Part shown: positions 34,283-42,757 of the stretch, piece by piece | Layout of the letters: each line of letters starts with the position of its first letter | Numbering within the stretch: the first letter of the stretch is position 1 | NCBI GenBank assembly: GCA_964493015.1 | Contig: CAZBLU010000005.1 | Location: 1 to 64,000, forward strand | From: Caldimicrobium sp964493015 | Lineage (GTDB): Bacteria; Desulfobacterota; Thermodesulfobacteria; Thermodesulfobacteriales; Thermodesulfobacteriaceae | DNA length: 64,000 nucleotides | Direction: 5' to 3' | Translations under genes and position numbers: made by a program | The notes under the pieces: generated by a model | What the model was told of the DNA's origin: nothing | Seen by the model: the letters and a program-made list of their open reading frames with translations, nothing else | Database searches by the model: none

Positions 34283-35515
34283 ATGGCTCTCAAAGAGGTA
34301 GATCCTGAAGTGGCTGAACTGATTCAAAGAGAGGTTGAGAGGCAAGAATACCAACTGGAAATGATTGCCTCAGAAAATCTGGCCTCTTTGGCTGTTATGG
34401 AAGCTGAAGGCTCAGTCCTTATGAATAAATATGCCGAAGGCTATCCTGAAGCACGCTATTATGGAGGTTGTGAGTTCGTAGATGCTATAGAGAAATTGGC
34501 TTTAGAGAGACTTAAACTCCTTTTTGGAGCCGAATATGCTAATGTCCAGCCTCATTCTGGGACCCAGGCCAACATGGCTGTTTTTTTCGCTGTCCTTAAC
34601 CCTGGGGACACCATTCTCTCTATGAATCTTGCCCATGGAGGACACCTTTCACATGGATCCCCTGTTAATTTCTCTGGTAAGCTTTATAAGGTAGTGCATT
34701 ATGGTGTCTCCAAAGAGACGGAAACACTCGACTATGAAGAAATAAGAAGGATAGCCCTTGCTGAAAGACCTAAACTAATAATTGCTGGTGCAAGCGCCTA
34801 CCCTCGGATCATTGACTTTGAAGCCTTTTATCATATTGCTCAAGAGGTCAAGGCCTATCTCCTTGTGGATATGGCTCATATAGCAGGGCTTGTAGCTGCA
34901 GGGATTCATCCCTCTCCAGTGCCTTATGCTGACTTTGTGACCTCAACTACCCATAAAACTCTTCGTGGCCCAAGAGGTGGCTTTATCCTTTGTAAAGAGA
35001 GATATGGAAAACTGATTGACAAAATTGTTTTTCCAGGAATTCAAGGTGGACCTCACATGAATATTATCGCCGCAAAGGCTGTATGTTTTAAAGAGGCCTT
35101 AGAGCCAAGTTTTAAGGCCTATCAGCAACAGGTGGTGCTCAATGCAAAAGTTATGGCTAAGGTCTTTGCCGAGAGGGGATTTAGGGTAGTATCTGGGGGA
35201 ACGGATAATCATCTCCTTTTAATTGATGTCTCCTCCCAGGGACTCACAGGAGCCCAGGCAGAGAAAATCCTGGAAGAGGCAGGTATCACAGTTAATAAAA
35301 ATGCCATCCCCTTTGACCCCTTACCTCCCAAGATCACCAGCGGAATCCGTATCGGCACACCTGCCATAACTACTCGTGGCTTAAAGGAGAAAGAGGTAGA
35401 GGAGGTGGCAAATTACATGTGCGAGGTCTTAAAAAATCCAGAAAATCAAGCTCTTAGAAGAGAAATTAGGGAAAAGGTGCGAGAGATCTGTTTAAAATTT
35501 CCCTTTTACAGGTAG
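34283..35515 (+). CDS. glyA: serine hydroxymethyltransferase
   Basis: A PLP enzyme converting serine and tetrahydrofolate to glycine and methylene-THF. The 410-residue protein has the signature TSTTHKTLRGPRGG with the PLP lysine K225, IASENLAS near the N-terminus and YAEGYPEARYYGG. It is in the same run as the two-component pair upstream and the dCMP deaminase downstream (6 bases), linking one-carbon units to thymidylate supply. Confidence 0.97.
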   Translation: MALKEVDPEVAELIQREVERQEYQLEMIASENLASLAVMEAEGSVLMNKYAEGYPEARYYGGCEFVDAIEKLALERLKLLFGAEYANVQPHSGTQANMAVFFAVLNPGDTILSMNLAHGGHLSHGSPVNFSGKLYKVVHYGVSKETETLDYEEIRRIALAERPKLIIAGASAYPRIIDFEAFYHIAQEVKAYLLVDMAHIAGLVAAGIHPSPVPYADFVTSTTHKTLRGPRGGFILCKERYGKLIDKIVFPGIQGGPHMNIIAAKAVCFKEALEPSFKAYQQQVVLNAKVMAKVFAERGFRVVSGGTDNHLLLIDVSSQGLTGAQAEKILEEAGITVNKNAIPFDPLPPKITSGIRIGTPAITTRGLKEKEVEEVANYMCEVLKNPENQALRREIREKVREICLKFPFYR

Positions 35516-35521
35516 AGCACC

Positions 35522-36073
35522 ATGAGTCGCCCAGACTGGCATGAATATTTTATGCTAATAGCCAAACTGGTGGCTATACGCTCTGGATGTAACTCCAGAC
35601 CTACAGGGGCTGTGGTGGTGAAGGATAAGAGAATCCTTGCCACAGGCTACAATGGGCCTATGCCAGGAGCATGGCACTGCACTGACAAAGGCCCAACCTA
35701 CTGTTTTCGCCGAGACAAGGGTATTCCCGATATCGACAAATACAATTACTGTAGGGCCAGCCATGCAGAGGCTAATGCCATAGCCCAAGCTGCCCGCTTT
35801 GGTATATCCCTTGAAGGTGCAAGCCTTTATTGCACCCTTGCCCCCTGTTATGTCTGCCTTAAGCTGATTGCCAGTGCAGGAATAAAGGAAGTCTACTATG
35901 AATATGACTATGAGAGTAGAGATTTCGCAAGGGATGCCTTTTGGAAGGAGGCTATTAAAGAAGCAGGGCTTAGGGTGTTCCAGCAAATAAGAGTTTCAGA
36001 AGAAACCCTTAAGACTGTAGAGGAGATCCTCAAGTTCCCTACCTCTCAGAGAAGACTTCCACCAACACTTTAA
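35522..36073 (+). CDS. dCMP deaminase family protein (ComEB-like)
   Basis: A zinc-dependent deaminase of 183 residues, most similar to deoxycytidylate deaminase, which turns dCMP into dUMP for thymidylate synthesis. Zinc ligands and catalytic Glu are visible: H81, E83 (HAEANAI), C109 and C112 (APCYVC). An extra Cys-rich loop (HCTDKGPTYCFRRD) precedes the active site as in many dCMP deaminases. It directly follows glyA. Cytidine-type substrate specificity is inferred. Confidence 0.88.
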   Translation: MSRPDWHEYFMLIAKLVAIRSGCNSRPTGAVVVKDKRILATGYNGPMPGAWHCTDKGPTYCFRRDKGIPDIDKYNYCRASHAEANAIAQAARFGISLEGASLYCTLAPCYVCLKLIASAGIKEVYYEYDYESRDFARDAFWKEAIKEAGLRVFQQIRVSEETLKTVEEILKFPTSQRRLPPTL

Positions 36074-37431
36074 GGCCATTTAATATGAGGGTTCAAGAGC
36101 CCCTTGGGATCAAAGATAGCCTTAAGTTTTTTCATAATCTCCAATTGTAAAGGATTAAGCTCCCAGGCTACATAGGGCCTCTTTGTATAGCCAATTCCAT
36201 GTTCTCCAGAAATAGTTCCATAAAGCTCAAGCACCTTTTTCAACACACTTTCTCGCACCTTTTGGGCTACATCCTTTTTTTCCTCTTCAAAGAGTAAATT
36301 GACATGAAAATTTCCATCCCCTACATGACCAAAGGCAGCGATATAGATCCCGCTTTCCTTTTCCCACTCTCTGAGAAATTTTAGAAACTCTCTCATTTTT
36401 TTCCTTGGCACTACCACATCATCGGCAATTTTTTTAGGCCCAAGTTTCTTCAGAGAGGGCGCTATAATACGCCTAATCTCCCAGAGTTGCTCAATTTCCT
36501 CTTCCATTTCAGCCTTCTCAAAGGAGTAACCCTTAGCCTTAAGAAATTTTTCTAAAAATTGCCCATCTTCCCTAACCTCTGTTTCTTTTCCATCAAGCTC
36601 CAAAAAGAGAAGGGCTTCAGTAGAAGCTGGAAGGCCTTCTAAGTTCTCTCTTATAGCTACTAAGGAAGTTTTATCTACAAATTCAGCGGAAGCAGGAGTT
36701 AAGCCCTGCAAAAGGATTTCTCCGATCAGAGAAAGCCCCTCTTCTTCCTTAGGCAGATATAGGAGAAAAAGAGTCCTTTGGGGAGGCAAGGGAATAACCT
36801 TGAGGTAGATCTCTAAGAAAACTCCTAAGGTCCCCTCAGAGCCTACAAAGAGAGGAGTCAAATTATAGGAGACTACTCCCTTTAGGGTAGTAGGACCAGT
36901 TTTAAAAGAATTTCCACCGGGAAGCCCAACGAGAAGAGAGAGGACATAATCCTTGGTTGTGCCATACTTTAATCCCCTTGGGCCGCCAGCACCTGTGGCT
37001 ACATTACCTCCAATAGTTGAGAAGGCATAGCTTGCTGGGTCTGGTGGATAAAAGAGACCATATTTTTTTAAGTATTCTTTAAGGTCTCCATTTAGAACAC
37101 CAGGCTCAACTACGACAATTCTTTCTTCGGGATTGACCTCTAAAATCCGATTCATTCTGGTAAAGGAAACTACTAAACCACCCTCTATAGGCAAAGAACT
37201 CCCTGTTGTAGCTGTCCCACTTCCGCGAGAGACAATAGGAAATTGGTAAAGATCGGCAAGCCTCAAGATCTCCAGAACCTCTTCCTTGGTTTCGGGTAGA
37301 ACTACGGCCTGTGGCCTAAAGCAAAGTTGAGAAGCATCAACTCCATAAGGTAAGGCCTCAGACCCAGTTAAAAGTCTGTTGGGGAAGAGATCTTCAAGTA
37401 TTTTCAGGGCCTTAGAACTAATAGCTACCAA
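36070..37431 (-). CDS. FAD-linked oxidase, GlcD/D-lactate dehydrogenase-like
   Basis: A 453-residue flavoprotein of the vanillyl-alcohol-oxidase family: the FAD-binding domain shows PIVSRGSGTATTGSSLP and PASYAFSTIGGNVATGAGGP, and the C-terminal domain has FGHVGDGNFHVNLL and YGTISGEHGIGYTKRPYV. It resembles the GlcD subunit of glycolate oxidase or D-lactate dehydrogenase; no partner Fe-S subunit (GlcF) is next to it. Start overlaps the dnaA stop by 14 bases; its stop overlaps the convergent deaminase by 4 bases. Confidence 0.85.
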   Translation of the reverse strand: MVAISSKALKILEDLFPNRLLTGSEALPYGVDASQLCFRPQAVVLPETKEEVLEILRLADLYQFPIVSRGSGTATTGSSLPIEGGLVVSFTRMNRILEVNPEERIVVVEPGVLNGDLKEYLKKYGLFYPPDPASYAFSTIGGNVATGAGGPRGLKYGTTKDYVLSLLVGLPGGNSFKTGPTTLKGVVSYNLTPLFVGSEGTLGVFLEIYLKVIPLPPQRTLFLLYLPKEEEGLSLIGEILLQGLTPASAEFVDKTSLVAIRENLEGLPASTEALLFLELDGKETEVREDGQFLEKFLKAKGYSFEKAEMEEEIEQLWEIRRIIAPSLKKLGPKKIADDVVVPRKKMREFLKFLREWEKESGIYIAAFGHVGDGNFHVNLLFEEEKKDVAQKVRESVLKKVLELYGTISGEHGIGYTKRPYVAWELNPLQLEIMKKLKAIFDPKGLLNPHIKWP

Positions 37432-38794
37432 GGAAGGCCTCTTGGGATGTTTCCTCTAAATCTTGGGTCTCAGTCTGGGTAAGGGTAATCTCCTGTGAGA
37501 GCTCTTTAACTAAGAATTCGAATTGAAACTTAAAGGCCCTATCTTCAGAGAGTTTCTTTTCAAAACTTCTAAGATGATGAATAACAGTAGAGTGTTCCTT
37601 CTTTAGGATCTGAGCAATCTCTTTCAAATTTTTGTGAGCCAGGGTCTTAAGTAGATAAATCAAGGTCTTTCTTGCTAAAACAATATTTTTCTTCCTTGAG
37701 GAAGAAAGAATCTCTTCTCTGTTTATTCCATAAAACCGGGAGAGGGAATCTAAAAAGATTTCAAGTTCTGAATTTTCTTCCCGATCAAGAGAGATTTCAG
37801 CTATCAAATCTCTGGCTAAGGAGAGAGAGATAGGCTCTTTGAGTAAAGTGACTCGAGCAAGGAGCCCTATGACGGCACTTTCAATTTGTCTGATATCCCC
37901 CCGCAAATTTTTGGCCAGAAAATCTACTACCTCTGAGGGAAGTTTATAGCCCTCCTTCTTGGCCTTAAAACGAATTATCTTCTTTCGGGTTTCCAGATCA
38001 GGTTGATTTAACCTTATAATAAGACTGGCATTAAGTCTTGACCGAAGAGAACTGTCTACCTCTTCGAGTTCTTGAGGAAGCTTTAAAGAGGTGAAGATTA
38101 CGGTCTTCCCCTGTTCAAGCAGGTAATCGAGGAGAAAGGCAAGCTCACTTTGAGTAAATTCCTTACCAGAAAAAAAGTGAACCCCATCTAAGAGAAAGAT
38201 ATCGCATTGCTCCTGAATCTTCCTTTTAAAACTCTCAATTTGACCAGACCTTAGGTATTTTAGGAGATAATTTAAAAAGTCTTGGGCAGTGAAATAGTAA
38301 ACCCTGTCAAAACCCTGGCTAAGAAGATCGTTACCCACTCCTTGAACTAAGTGGGTCTTTCCTAATCCATAATTTCCATAGAGATATATAAAATAACCCT
38401 TTGGTTTATCTTCAACTAATTTATGACAAACCTTATAGGCCAATTCATTACACCTTCCTACCACAAATTCTCTAAGAGTATATTTAGGAGATAACCTTCT
38501 TCCAATGAGTTCCACGGGATTATAGGGGAGAAGCATTTGTTCTGCCTTAGGGGCAGAAAGGACACGCAATTCATAACTTGTAAGTCCTACTTCTTTGATA
38601 ATCCTTTGTAAAAGGGAATGATAATTCTCTTTAAGCCAGCTACGAGCAAATTCATTGGGAACCTTTAATACCAGTTTATGTTCAAGGACTTCACCCTCTA
38701 ACTGAGAAAACCAGACCTGGTAAATTGTTTGAGGCAACTCCTCTTTAATCCTTCCCTTTATGTATTCCCAACTCAGGCCCTTTTTGTTCATCAT
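37418..38794 (-). CDS. dnaA: chromosomal replication initiator DnaA, divergent
   Basis: A 458-residue protein with DnaA domain order: domain I (about 7-65), short linker, AAA+ domain with Walker A GNYGLGKTH (140-148) and Walker B FLLDGVHF, then the DNA-binding domain IV (about 350-440). Two deviations stand out: the usual second acidic residue of the Walker B (IDD) is Gly (D203-G204; codon GGG at 38185-38183), and the DnaA-box-reading motif is EHSTVIHH rather than DHTTVxHA. The helix with the putative Arg finger (SLRSRLNAS) is kept. It has about 20 extra C-terminal residues. It may be the sole DnaA or a paralogue; dnaN is not adjacent. Confidence 0.85.
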   Translation of the reverse strand: MMNKKGLSWEYIKGRIKEELPQTIYQVWFSQLEGEVLEHKLVLKVPNEFARSWLKENYHSLLQRIIKEVGLTSYELRVLSAPKAEQMLLPYNPVELIGRRLSPKYTLREFVVGRCNELAYKVCHKLVEDKPKGYFIYLYGNYGLGKTHLVQGVGNDLLSQGFDRVYYFTAQDFLNYLLKYLRSGQIESFKRKIQEQCDIFLLDGVHFFSGKEFTQSELAFLLDYLLEQGKTVIFTSLKLPQELEEVDSSLRSRLNASLIIRLNQPDLETRKKIIRFKAKKEGYKLPSEVVDFLAKNLRGDIRQIESAVIGLLARVTLLKEPISLSLARDLIAEISLDREENSELEIFLDSLSRFYGINREEILSSSRKKNIVLARKTLIYLLKTLAHKNLKEIAQILKKEHSTVIHHLRSFEKKLSEDRAFKFQFEFLVKELSQEITLTQTETQDLEETSQEAFLGSY

Positions 38795-38816
38795 AGATAA
38801 TGGCCTCCAAAAAGTT

Positions 38817-38825
38817 TTATCCCCC
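38817..38825. promoter_or_regulatory. DnaA-box-like site in the dnaA leader
   Basis: TTATCCCCC on the plus strand matches the DnaA box TTATCCACA at 7 of 9 positions. It lies between the dnaA promoter and start codon, where autoregulatory boxes are often found. Only one such box is present in the gap, so this is not a convincing origin. Confidence 0.25.
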
Positions 38826-38838
38826 GAGAGATAATATA

Positions 38839-38866
38839 TTTATAACCAAAAAAGTGAAAATGCCAA
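38839..38866 (-). promoter_or_regulatory. probable dnaA promoter
   Basis: On the minus strand TTGGCA (38866-38861) and TATAAA (38844-38839) are separated by 16 bases. Transcription should begin near 38832, leaving a leader of about 35 bases that includes a GGAGG ribosome site before the ATG ATG start. Confidence 0.55.
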
Positions 38867-39104
38867 CCTATAGTGCTTCCCTAAAAAGAGTCGATATTCA
38901 TTTCCCTCTTTGTCTACAAAAATTTCATTATTTCAAAGAGCTATAAATAAAGGGGCTTTAAAATAAGACGATGCGTAATCTATAAAGCAAGGAAATACAA
39001 CCTTGATAGGTCTTTTACTTTCAAAGGGCCTTTTTTTGTTATTTTTCTTTAATTTTCTTTTATTTTCTCTTTACAAACAAAATTCATTAAATTAAAAACT
39101 TAGG

Positions 39105-40070
39105 TTATCCCCGCTTGAAGCAAGCAATTTGAACATATGGATCAAAAGACCTAAGGGTAGGTCTTTCTTTTTGGCAAATGGTAGAGGCCTCAGGGCACCT
39201 CGGATAAAAATCACAGCCTTTAGGCCTCTGAAGAGGACTTATTGGTTCTCCCCTTAAGGTTGTTACTTCTGGAGGTCTTTCTGCAAAAGGATTAGGATTG
39301 GAGTTTATGAGAAGTTTGGTATAGGGGTGGTGTTCAATCTTTTGAAAAAGGGCCTTAGGGAAAATCTCCACAATTCGCCCTAAGTACATGACAGTGATAA
39401 AATCAGCCATTTCTAAGGCTGTAGAGAGATTATGGGTAATAAAAAGATAACTTAGGTGATATTGTTCCCTAAGATCTTTCAAAAGAGCAAGTATCTGACT
39501 TTGAATGGTCATATCAAGGGCTGAGGTAGGCTCATCTAAAACGATAAGGGAGGGTTTGGTAATCAGGGCTCGAGCTAAGGCTACCCTTTGTCTTTCGCCA
39601 CCACTTAGTTCATGGGGATACCTATCTAAATAATCCTCTGAGAGGCCTACGCTCTGAAGCTCATTTTTCACGACCTCAAGGGCTTCTTTTTCTTCTGAGG
39701 GGAAATTTAATAAATAGGGCTCAAGAAGAATCTTTTTAATTTTGAAGCGGGGATTTAGAGAGGCAAAACTATCTTGGAAAACCGCTTGGATCTTAGGACG
39801 GAGCCTCTTGTAAGTAGCTTTATCTATTTTGCTCAGAGGATGACTAAACCAATAAACCTCTCCTACCGTGGGTTTTTCTATGTCCAGAAGGATTTTCCCT
39901 AAGGTGCTCTTTCCACAACCACTTTCTCCTAAGATGGCAATGACCTCACCCTTTCTAATCGAGAGATTTATATCAAGAAGGGCCCAAAAAGACAGCTTCT
40001 TGTAAAGAAAGGCTCTTATTTTATAAAGTTTGGAGACCCCCTTAAGTTCAGCGATAAAATCATTAGGCAT
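39105..40070 (-). CDS. oligopeptide/dipeptide ABC transporter ATPase (DppF/OppF type)
   Basis: A 321-residue ATPase with Walker A GESGCGKST, ABC signature LSGGERQRVALARAL, Walker B SLIVLDEPTSALD and the C-terminal oligopeptide-transporter domain with the cysteines (GCDFYPRCPEAS, CQKERP, QIACF) that bind an Fe-S cluster in related ATPases. It overlaps the DppD-type gene by 8 bases. No permease or binding-protein gene is present in the window, so the transporter core must be encoded elsewhere. Confidence 0.87.
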   Translation of the reverse strand: MPNDFIAELKGVSKLYKIRAFLYKKLSFWALLDINLSIRKGEVIAILGESGCGKSTLGKILLDIEKPTVGEVYWFSHPLSKIDKATYKRLRPKIQAVFQDSFASLNPRFKIKKILLEPYLLNFPSEEKEALEVVKNELQSVGLSEDYLDRYPHELSGGERQRVALARALITKPSLIVLDEPTSALDMTIQSQILALLKDLREQYHLSYLFITHNLSTALEMADFITVMYLGRIVEIFPKALFQKIEHHPYTKLLINSNPNPFAERPPEVTTLRGEPISPLQRPKGCDFYPRCPEASTICQKERPTLRSFDPYVQIACFKRG

Positions 40071-41001
40071 AGAGATGACACCTCACATAATGGCCAGGTT
40101 CAGCCTCAATTAATGGGGGTTCCCTTTCGGACACTTCCTTACAAGGATGGGGGCATCTATAGGCAAAGTCACAATAGGCGGGCATATACCTCTTTTTTAT
40201 AAATTTTTCTTTTAGGAAGGGCTTCTCCCTACCTGGATAAGAGGCAAAGAGAACCTGTGTATAAGGATGTAAAGGCCTGGCAAAGAGTTTCTCTGTAGGT
40301 GCAGACTCTAAAATTTGTCCCTGATAATATACAAGTATTCTGTGGGCAAACCATCTCAATACTCCCAGGTCGTGAGTTATAAAAAGTATACTTAGCTCTC
40401 TTTCTCTATTTAAATTTTTTAAAAGTTCAATAATCTGCATTTGAATGGTTAGATCGAGAGCTGTAGTAGGTTCATCGGCAATGAGGAGGCGAGGAGAACA
40501 AAGGATACTCATGGCAATCATAACCCTTTGTCGCATGCCCCCTGACAATTCATGAGGATAGGATCTAAGCCTAAGTTCAGGATCACTAATTCCCACCTCT
40601 TTGAGAGTTTTTATAATGAGTTCCTTGGCTTGTGATCCCTTGAGACCAAGGTGATAGTAAACAACCTCTCCCAATTGTTCTCCTATGTTTAAGACAGGAT
40701 TAAGAGTACTAAGAGGGTCTTGAAAGATTATAGAAATCTCTTTTCCTCTTATTTTGGGCCAATCCTTAGGATTCAATTTCAGTAAATCCTGTTGAGCGAA
40801 GCGAATTTGCCCAGAGACAATCCTTAGGTTTGAAGGTAACAAATTTAAAATAGAAAGTGCTGTAAGGGACTTACCACTTCCACTTTCCCCAAGAACTCCC
40901 AGAATTTCTCCTTTCTTGAGAGAAAAAGTAATAGCCTTAAGAATAGTTTGAGAATTATGACTATTAATGAGCGTAAGGTTTGAAACTTCTAATAGGGTCA
41001 T
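40063..41001 (-). CDS. oligopeptide/dipeptide ABC transporter ATPase (DppD/OppD type)
   Basis: A 312-residue ATPase paired with the DppF-type protein: Walker A GESGSGKSL, signature LSGGMRQRVMIAMS, Walker B LLIADEPTTALD and the same C-terminal Cys-containing domain (CDFAYRCPHPC, HYVRCHL). Import of peptides or another small solute through an absent permease is the family role; nickel transporters also use such ATPases, and a NikR gene is in the window but 37 kb away. Confidence 0.87.
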   Translation of the reverse strand: MTLLEVSNLTLINSHNSQTILKAITFSLKKGEILGVLGESGSGKSLTALSILNLLPSNLRIVSGQIRFAQQDLLKLNPKDWPKIRGKEISIIFQDPLSTLNPVLNIGEQLGEVVYYHLGLKGSQAKELIIKTLKEVGISDPELRLRSYPHELSGGMRQRVMIAMSILCSPRLLIADEPTTALDLTIQMQIIELLKNLNRERELSILFITHDLGVLRWFAHRILVYYQGQILESAPTEKLFARPLHPYTQVLFASYPGREKPFLKEKFIKKRYMPAYCDFAYRCPHPCKEVSEREPPLIEAEPGHYVRCHLYA

Positions 41002-41016
41002 TTAGGGATAATTTTT

Positions 41017-41032
41017 TAGGCTTCCAAGCCTA
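41017..41032. repeat. perfect inverted repeat between slyD and dppD-type genes
   Basis: TAGGCTT (41017-41023), two bases, AAGCCTA (41026-41032). On the plus strand it is followed by TACTTTTT and on the minus strand by AAAAAATT, so it would act as an intrinsic terminator only for plus-strand transcripts. On the minus strand it may separate expression of the SlyD/ArgF genes from the ATPase genes. Confidence 0.45.
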
Positions 41033-41044
41033 TACTTTTTACCT

Positions 41045-41524
41045 TCAGCCACCACCACAGGCCCTAAGTTCGGCAGCCATGATTTCATAAGCTGTGGCTG
41101 GGCGGGCTTCAAGGATTTCAATCTTCATGATTACCTCTTTACCAGCTGCGGGATGGTTGAAATCGGCAATCACTTTACCCTCTTTAACTTCTAAGACCTT
41201 AAAAAATGTTCTGGAACCGTGTGGAGAAACCTCTTCATACCATTCTCCAGGTATAACCTTTTCAGGATGTTTTAACGAAGAGAGATCTACCTCTTTAACC
41301 AAATAAGAAAGATGGGGCCCGTAAGCAGATTGAGGAGGAATGGTCACTTCAACCATTTCACCAACCTCTTTTCCTTCAATGGCTCTCTCAATAATAGCAG
41401 GAATAGCTTCTCTCCCCAAAATAAAGGCAACCTCTAAGGGCCTGGAAAACCAGCTTGGAGCCTTTTCTCCAGCAATCTCCATGTAATACTTTAGCCTCAC
41501 GTAATAGTCTCGATCAATTCCCAT
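41045..41524 (-). CDS. SlyD-like FKBP-type peptidyl-prolyl isomerase
   Basis: A 159-residue SlyD-type protein: an FKBP core interrupted by the insert-in-flap chaperone domain (PPQSAYGPHLSYLVKEVDL through RTFFKVLEVKEG), then the DFNHPAAGKE signature. The His-rich nickel tail of E. coli SlyD is absent; the end is ELRACGGG. SlyD proteins assist folding and, in some species, nickel delivery to hydrogenase. A strong ribosome site (GGGAGGGGG) precedes the ATG, 47 bases after argF. Confidence 0.88.
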   Translation of the reverse strand: MGIDRDYYVRLKYYMEIAGEKAPSWFSRPLEVAFILGREAIPAIIERAIEGKEVGEMVEVTIPPQSAYGPHLSYLVKEVDLSSLKHPEKVIPGEWYEEVSPHGSRTFFKVLEVKEGKVIADFNHPAAGKEVIMKIEILEARPATAYEIMAAELRACGGG

Positions 41525-41570
41525 ATTATTACCCCCTCCCTTATAAAATGCATATAAATCTAATCATAGT

Positions 41571-42482
41571 TTACTCTTTCTTCAACAAAAATTCAAGAAG
41601 GGCCATATGAAGCCACATTTTGTTTTCAGCCTGATCCCAGACAACCGACTGAGGCCCCTCTAAGACCTCTTCAGTTATTTCTTCACCTCGATGCGCAGGA
41701 AGACAGTGCAACACAATAGCTTCTTTATCAGCAACTTGCAGGAGTTCCTTGCTAAGGGTAAAGCCTTGAAAGGCCTTTTTTCTTTGCTCTGTTTCCTCTT
41801 CCTGCCCCATACTTATCCAAACATCAGTATTGATAACTTTCGCCCCCATAAGGGCCTTCTCTGGGGAATGGGAGATCTCAAGCTGAGCCTTATATTTTTC
41901 TTTGGCCTCTTTAATCAAGTCTGGATCAGGCTCATATCCCTTGGGACAGCAAATAGTTAAAGGAAAACCTAACAAGGCAGAGGCCTCAATCCAAGATTGG
42001 GCCACATTATTACCATCTCCAAGCCATACTATTTTATCTCTGTAGAGATCTTTCCCCATTTGGATAACAGTCATTATATCGGAGAGCACCTGGCAGGGAT
42101 GAAACTTATTTGAAAGCCCATTGATAACGGGAATAGAGGCGTATCTGGCAAATTCCTCAATAGTTTCTTGGGCATAAGTTCTTAGCACCACAGCATCCAC
42201 ATAACGAGAAAGAACCCTTGCCGTATCTTTAATCGGCTCTCCACGGGAAAGCTGTAAGTCCTGAGTAGAAAGAAATAAGGTGCCACCACCCAATTTTAAC
42301 ATAGCTGCCTGAAAGGATACTCTGGTGCGAGTAGAGGCCTTTTCAAAGATGAGGGCGAGGATTTTGCCCTCTAAAATCCTTTCAAAAGTGTAACCTCCTC
42401 TGAGAGCTAAGGCTCTTTTAATAATTTCCTCTACTTCTTCCTTTTTCAGATCCCATATCCTGAGAAAATGCCTCGGCTTCAT
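41571..42482 (-). CDS. argF: ornithine carbamoyltransferase
   Basis: This enzyme makes citrulline from ornithine and carbamoyl phosphate in arginine synthesis. I start it at the ATG at 42482 (303 residues, MKPRHFLRIWDLKKEE) because AAGGAGAG is well placed there; an upstream in-frame start at 42527 would add 15 unlike residues. Carbamoyl phosphate binding is shown by FEKASTRTRVSFQ, and ornithine binding by HPCQ, SMGQEEE (the SMG loop) and LHCLPAHRGEEI. No other arg genes are adjacent. Confidence 0.95.
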   Translation of the reverse strand: MKPRHFLRIWDLKKEEVEEIIKRALALRGGYTFERILEGKILALIFEKASTRTRVSFQAAMLKLGGGTLFLSTQDLQLSRGEPIKDTARVLSRYVDAVVLRTYAQETIEEFARYASIPVINGLSNKFHPCQVLSDIMTVIQMGKDLYRDKIVWLGDGNNVAQSWIEASALLGFPLTICCPKGYEPDPDLIKEAKEKYKAQLEISHSPEKALMGAKVINTDVWISMGQEEETEQRKKAFQGFTLSKELLQVADKEAIVLHCLPAHRGEEITEEVLEGPQSVVWDQAENKMWLHMALLEFLLKKE

Positions 42483-42653
42483 GGCTTCTCTCCTTGTATC
42501 TAATATCCACCCTGTATTATAGCCCATTCTATTCTTAAGGAAAGAGGGGGAATTTCTTTTTCATCAGGGCTATAAAGCTTTACCTATAAGATAGACATTG
42601 TCTTTTAATCTGATATCTTTACTTTTCTTTTCAATATATTACTATGTAAAATT

Positions 42654-42749
42654 ATGAGAGTTTTAAATGGCCCTTTTTCCCTTACTGCTATCTTTTTAGT
42701 CTTCTATTTTTACTTTTGGTATAGAAAATTTAGCACTAATAATTTCTGA
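42654..42749 (+). CDS. possible 31-residue single-TM peptide
   Basis: An ATG ORF with start MRVLNGPFSLTAIFLVFY and an aromatic hydrophobic core followed by a basic end (WYRKFSTNNF). It ends 8 bases before the glycosyltransferase ATG. There is no ribosome site, but a TACTAT element sits 6-11 bases upstream, as for other suspected leaderless genes here. It could be a small membrane protein or chance. Confidence 0.22.
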   Translation: MRVLNGPFSLTAIFLVFYFYFWYRKFSTNNF

Positions 42750-42757
42750 GACTCTCT

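Larger units (their letters stand above)
38795..39104. other. 310-base gene-free gap between dnaA and the ABC ATPase genes
   Basis: This AT-rich stretch holds the dnaA promoter and one DnaA-box-like site at its left end. The rest (about 38870-39104) has poly-T tracts but no ORF, tRNA or clear hairpin terminator that I can see. As the gap next to dnaA it is a place to test for an origin, but box density does not support one. Confidence 0.4.

Noticed and set aside
38795..39104. Replication origin next to dnaA
   Set aside because: Only one 7-of-9 DnaA-box-like site and no cluster or AT-rich 13-mer repeats; a skew calculation would be needed.
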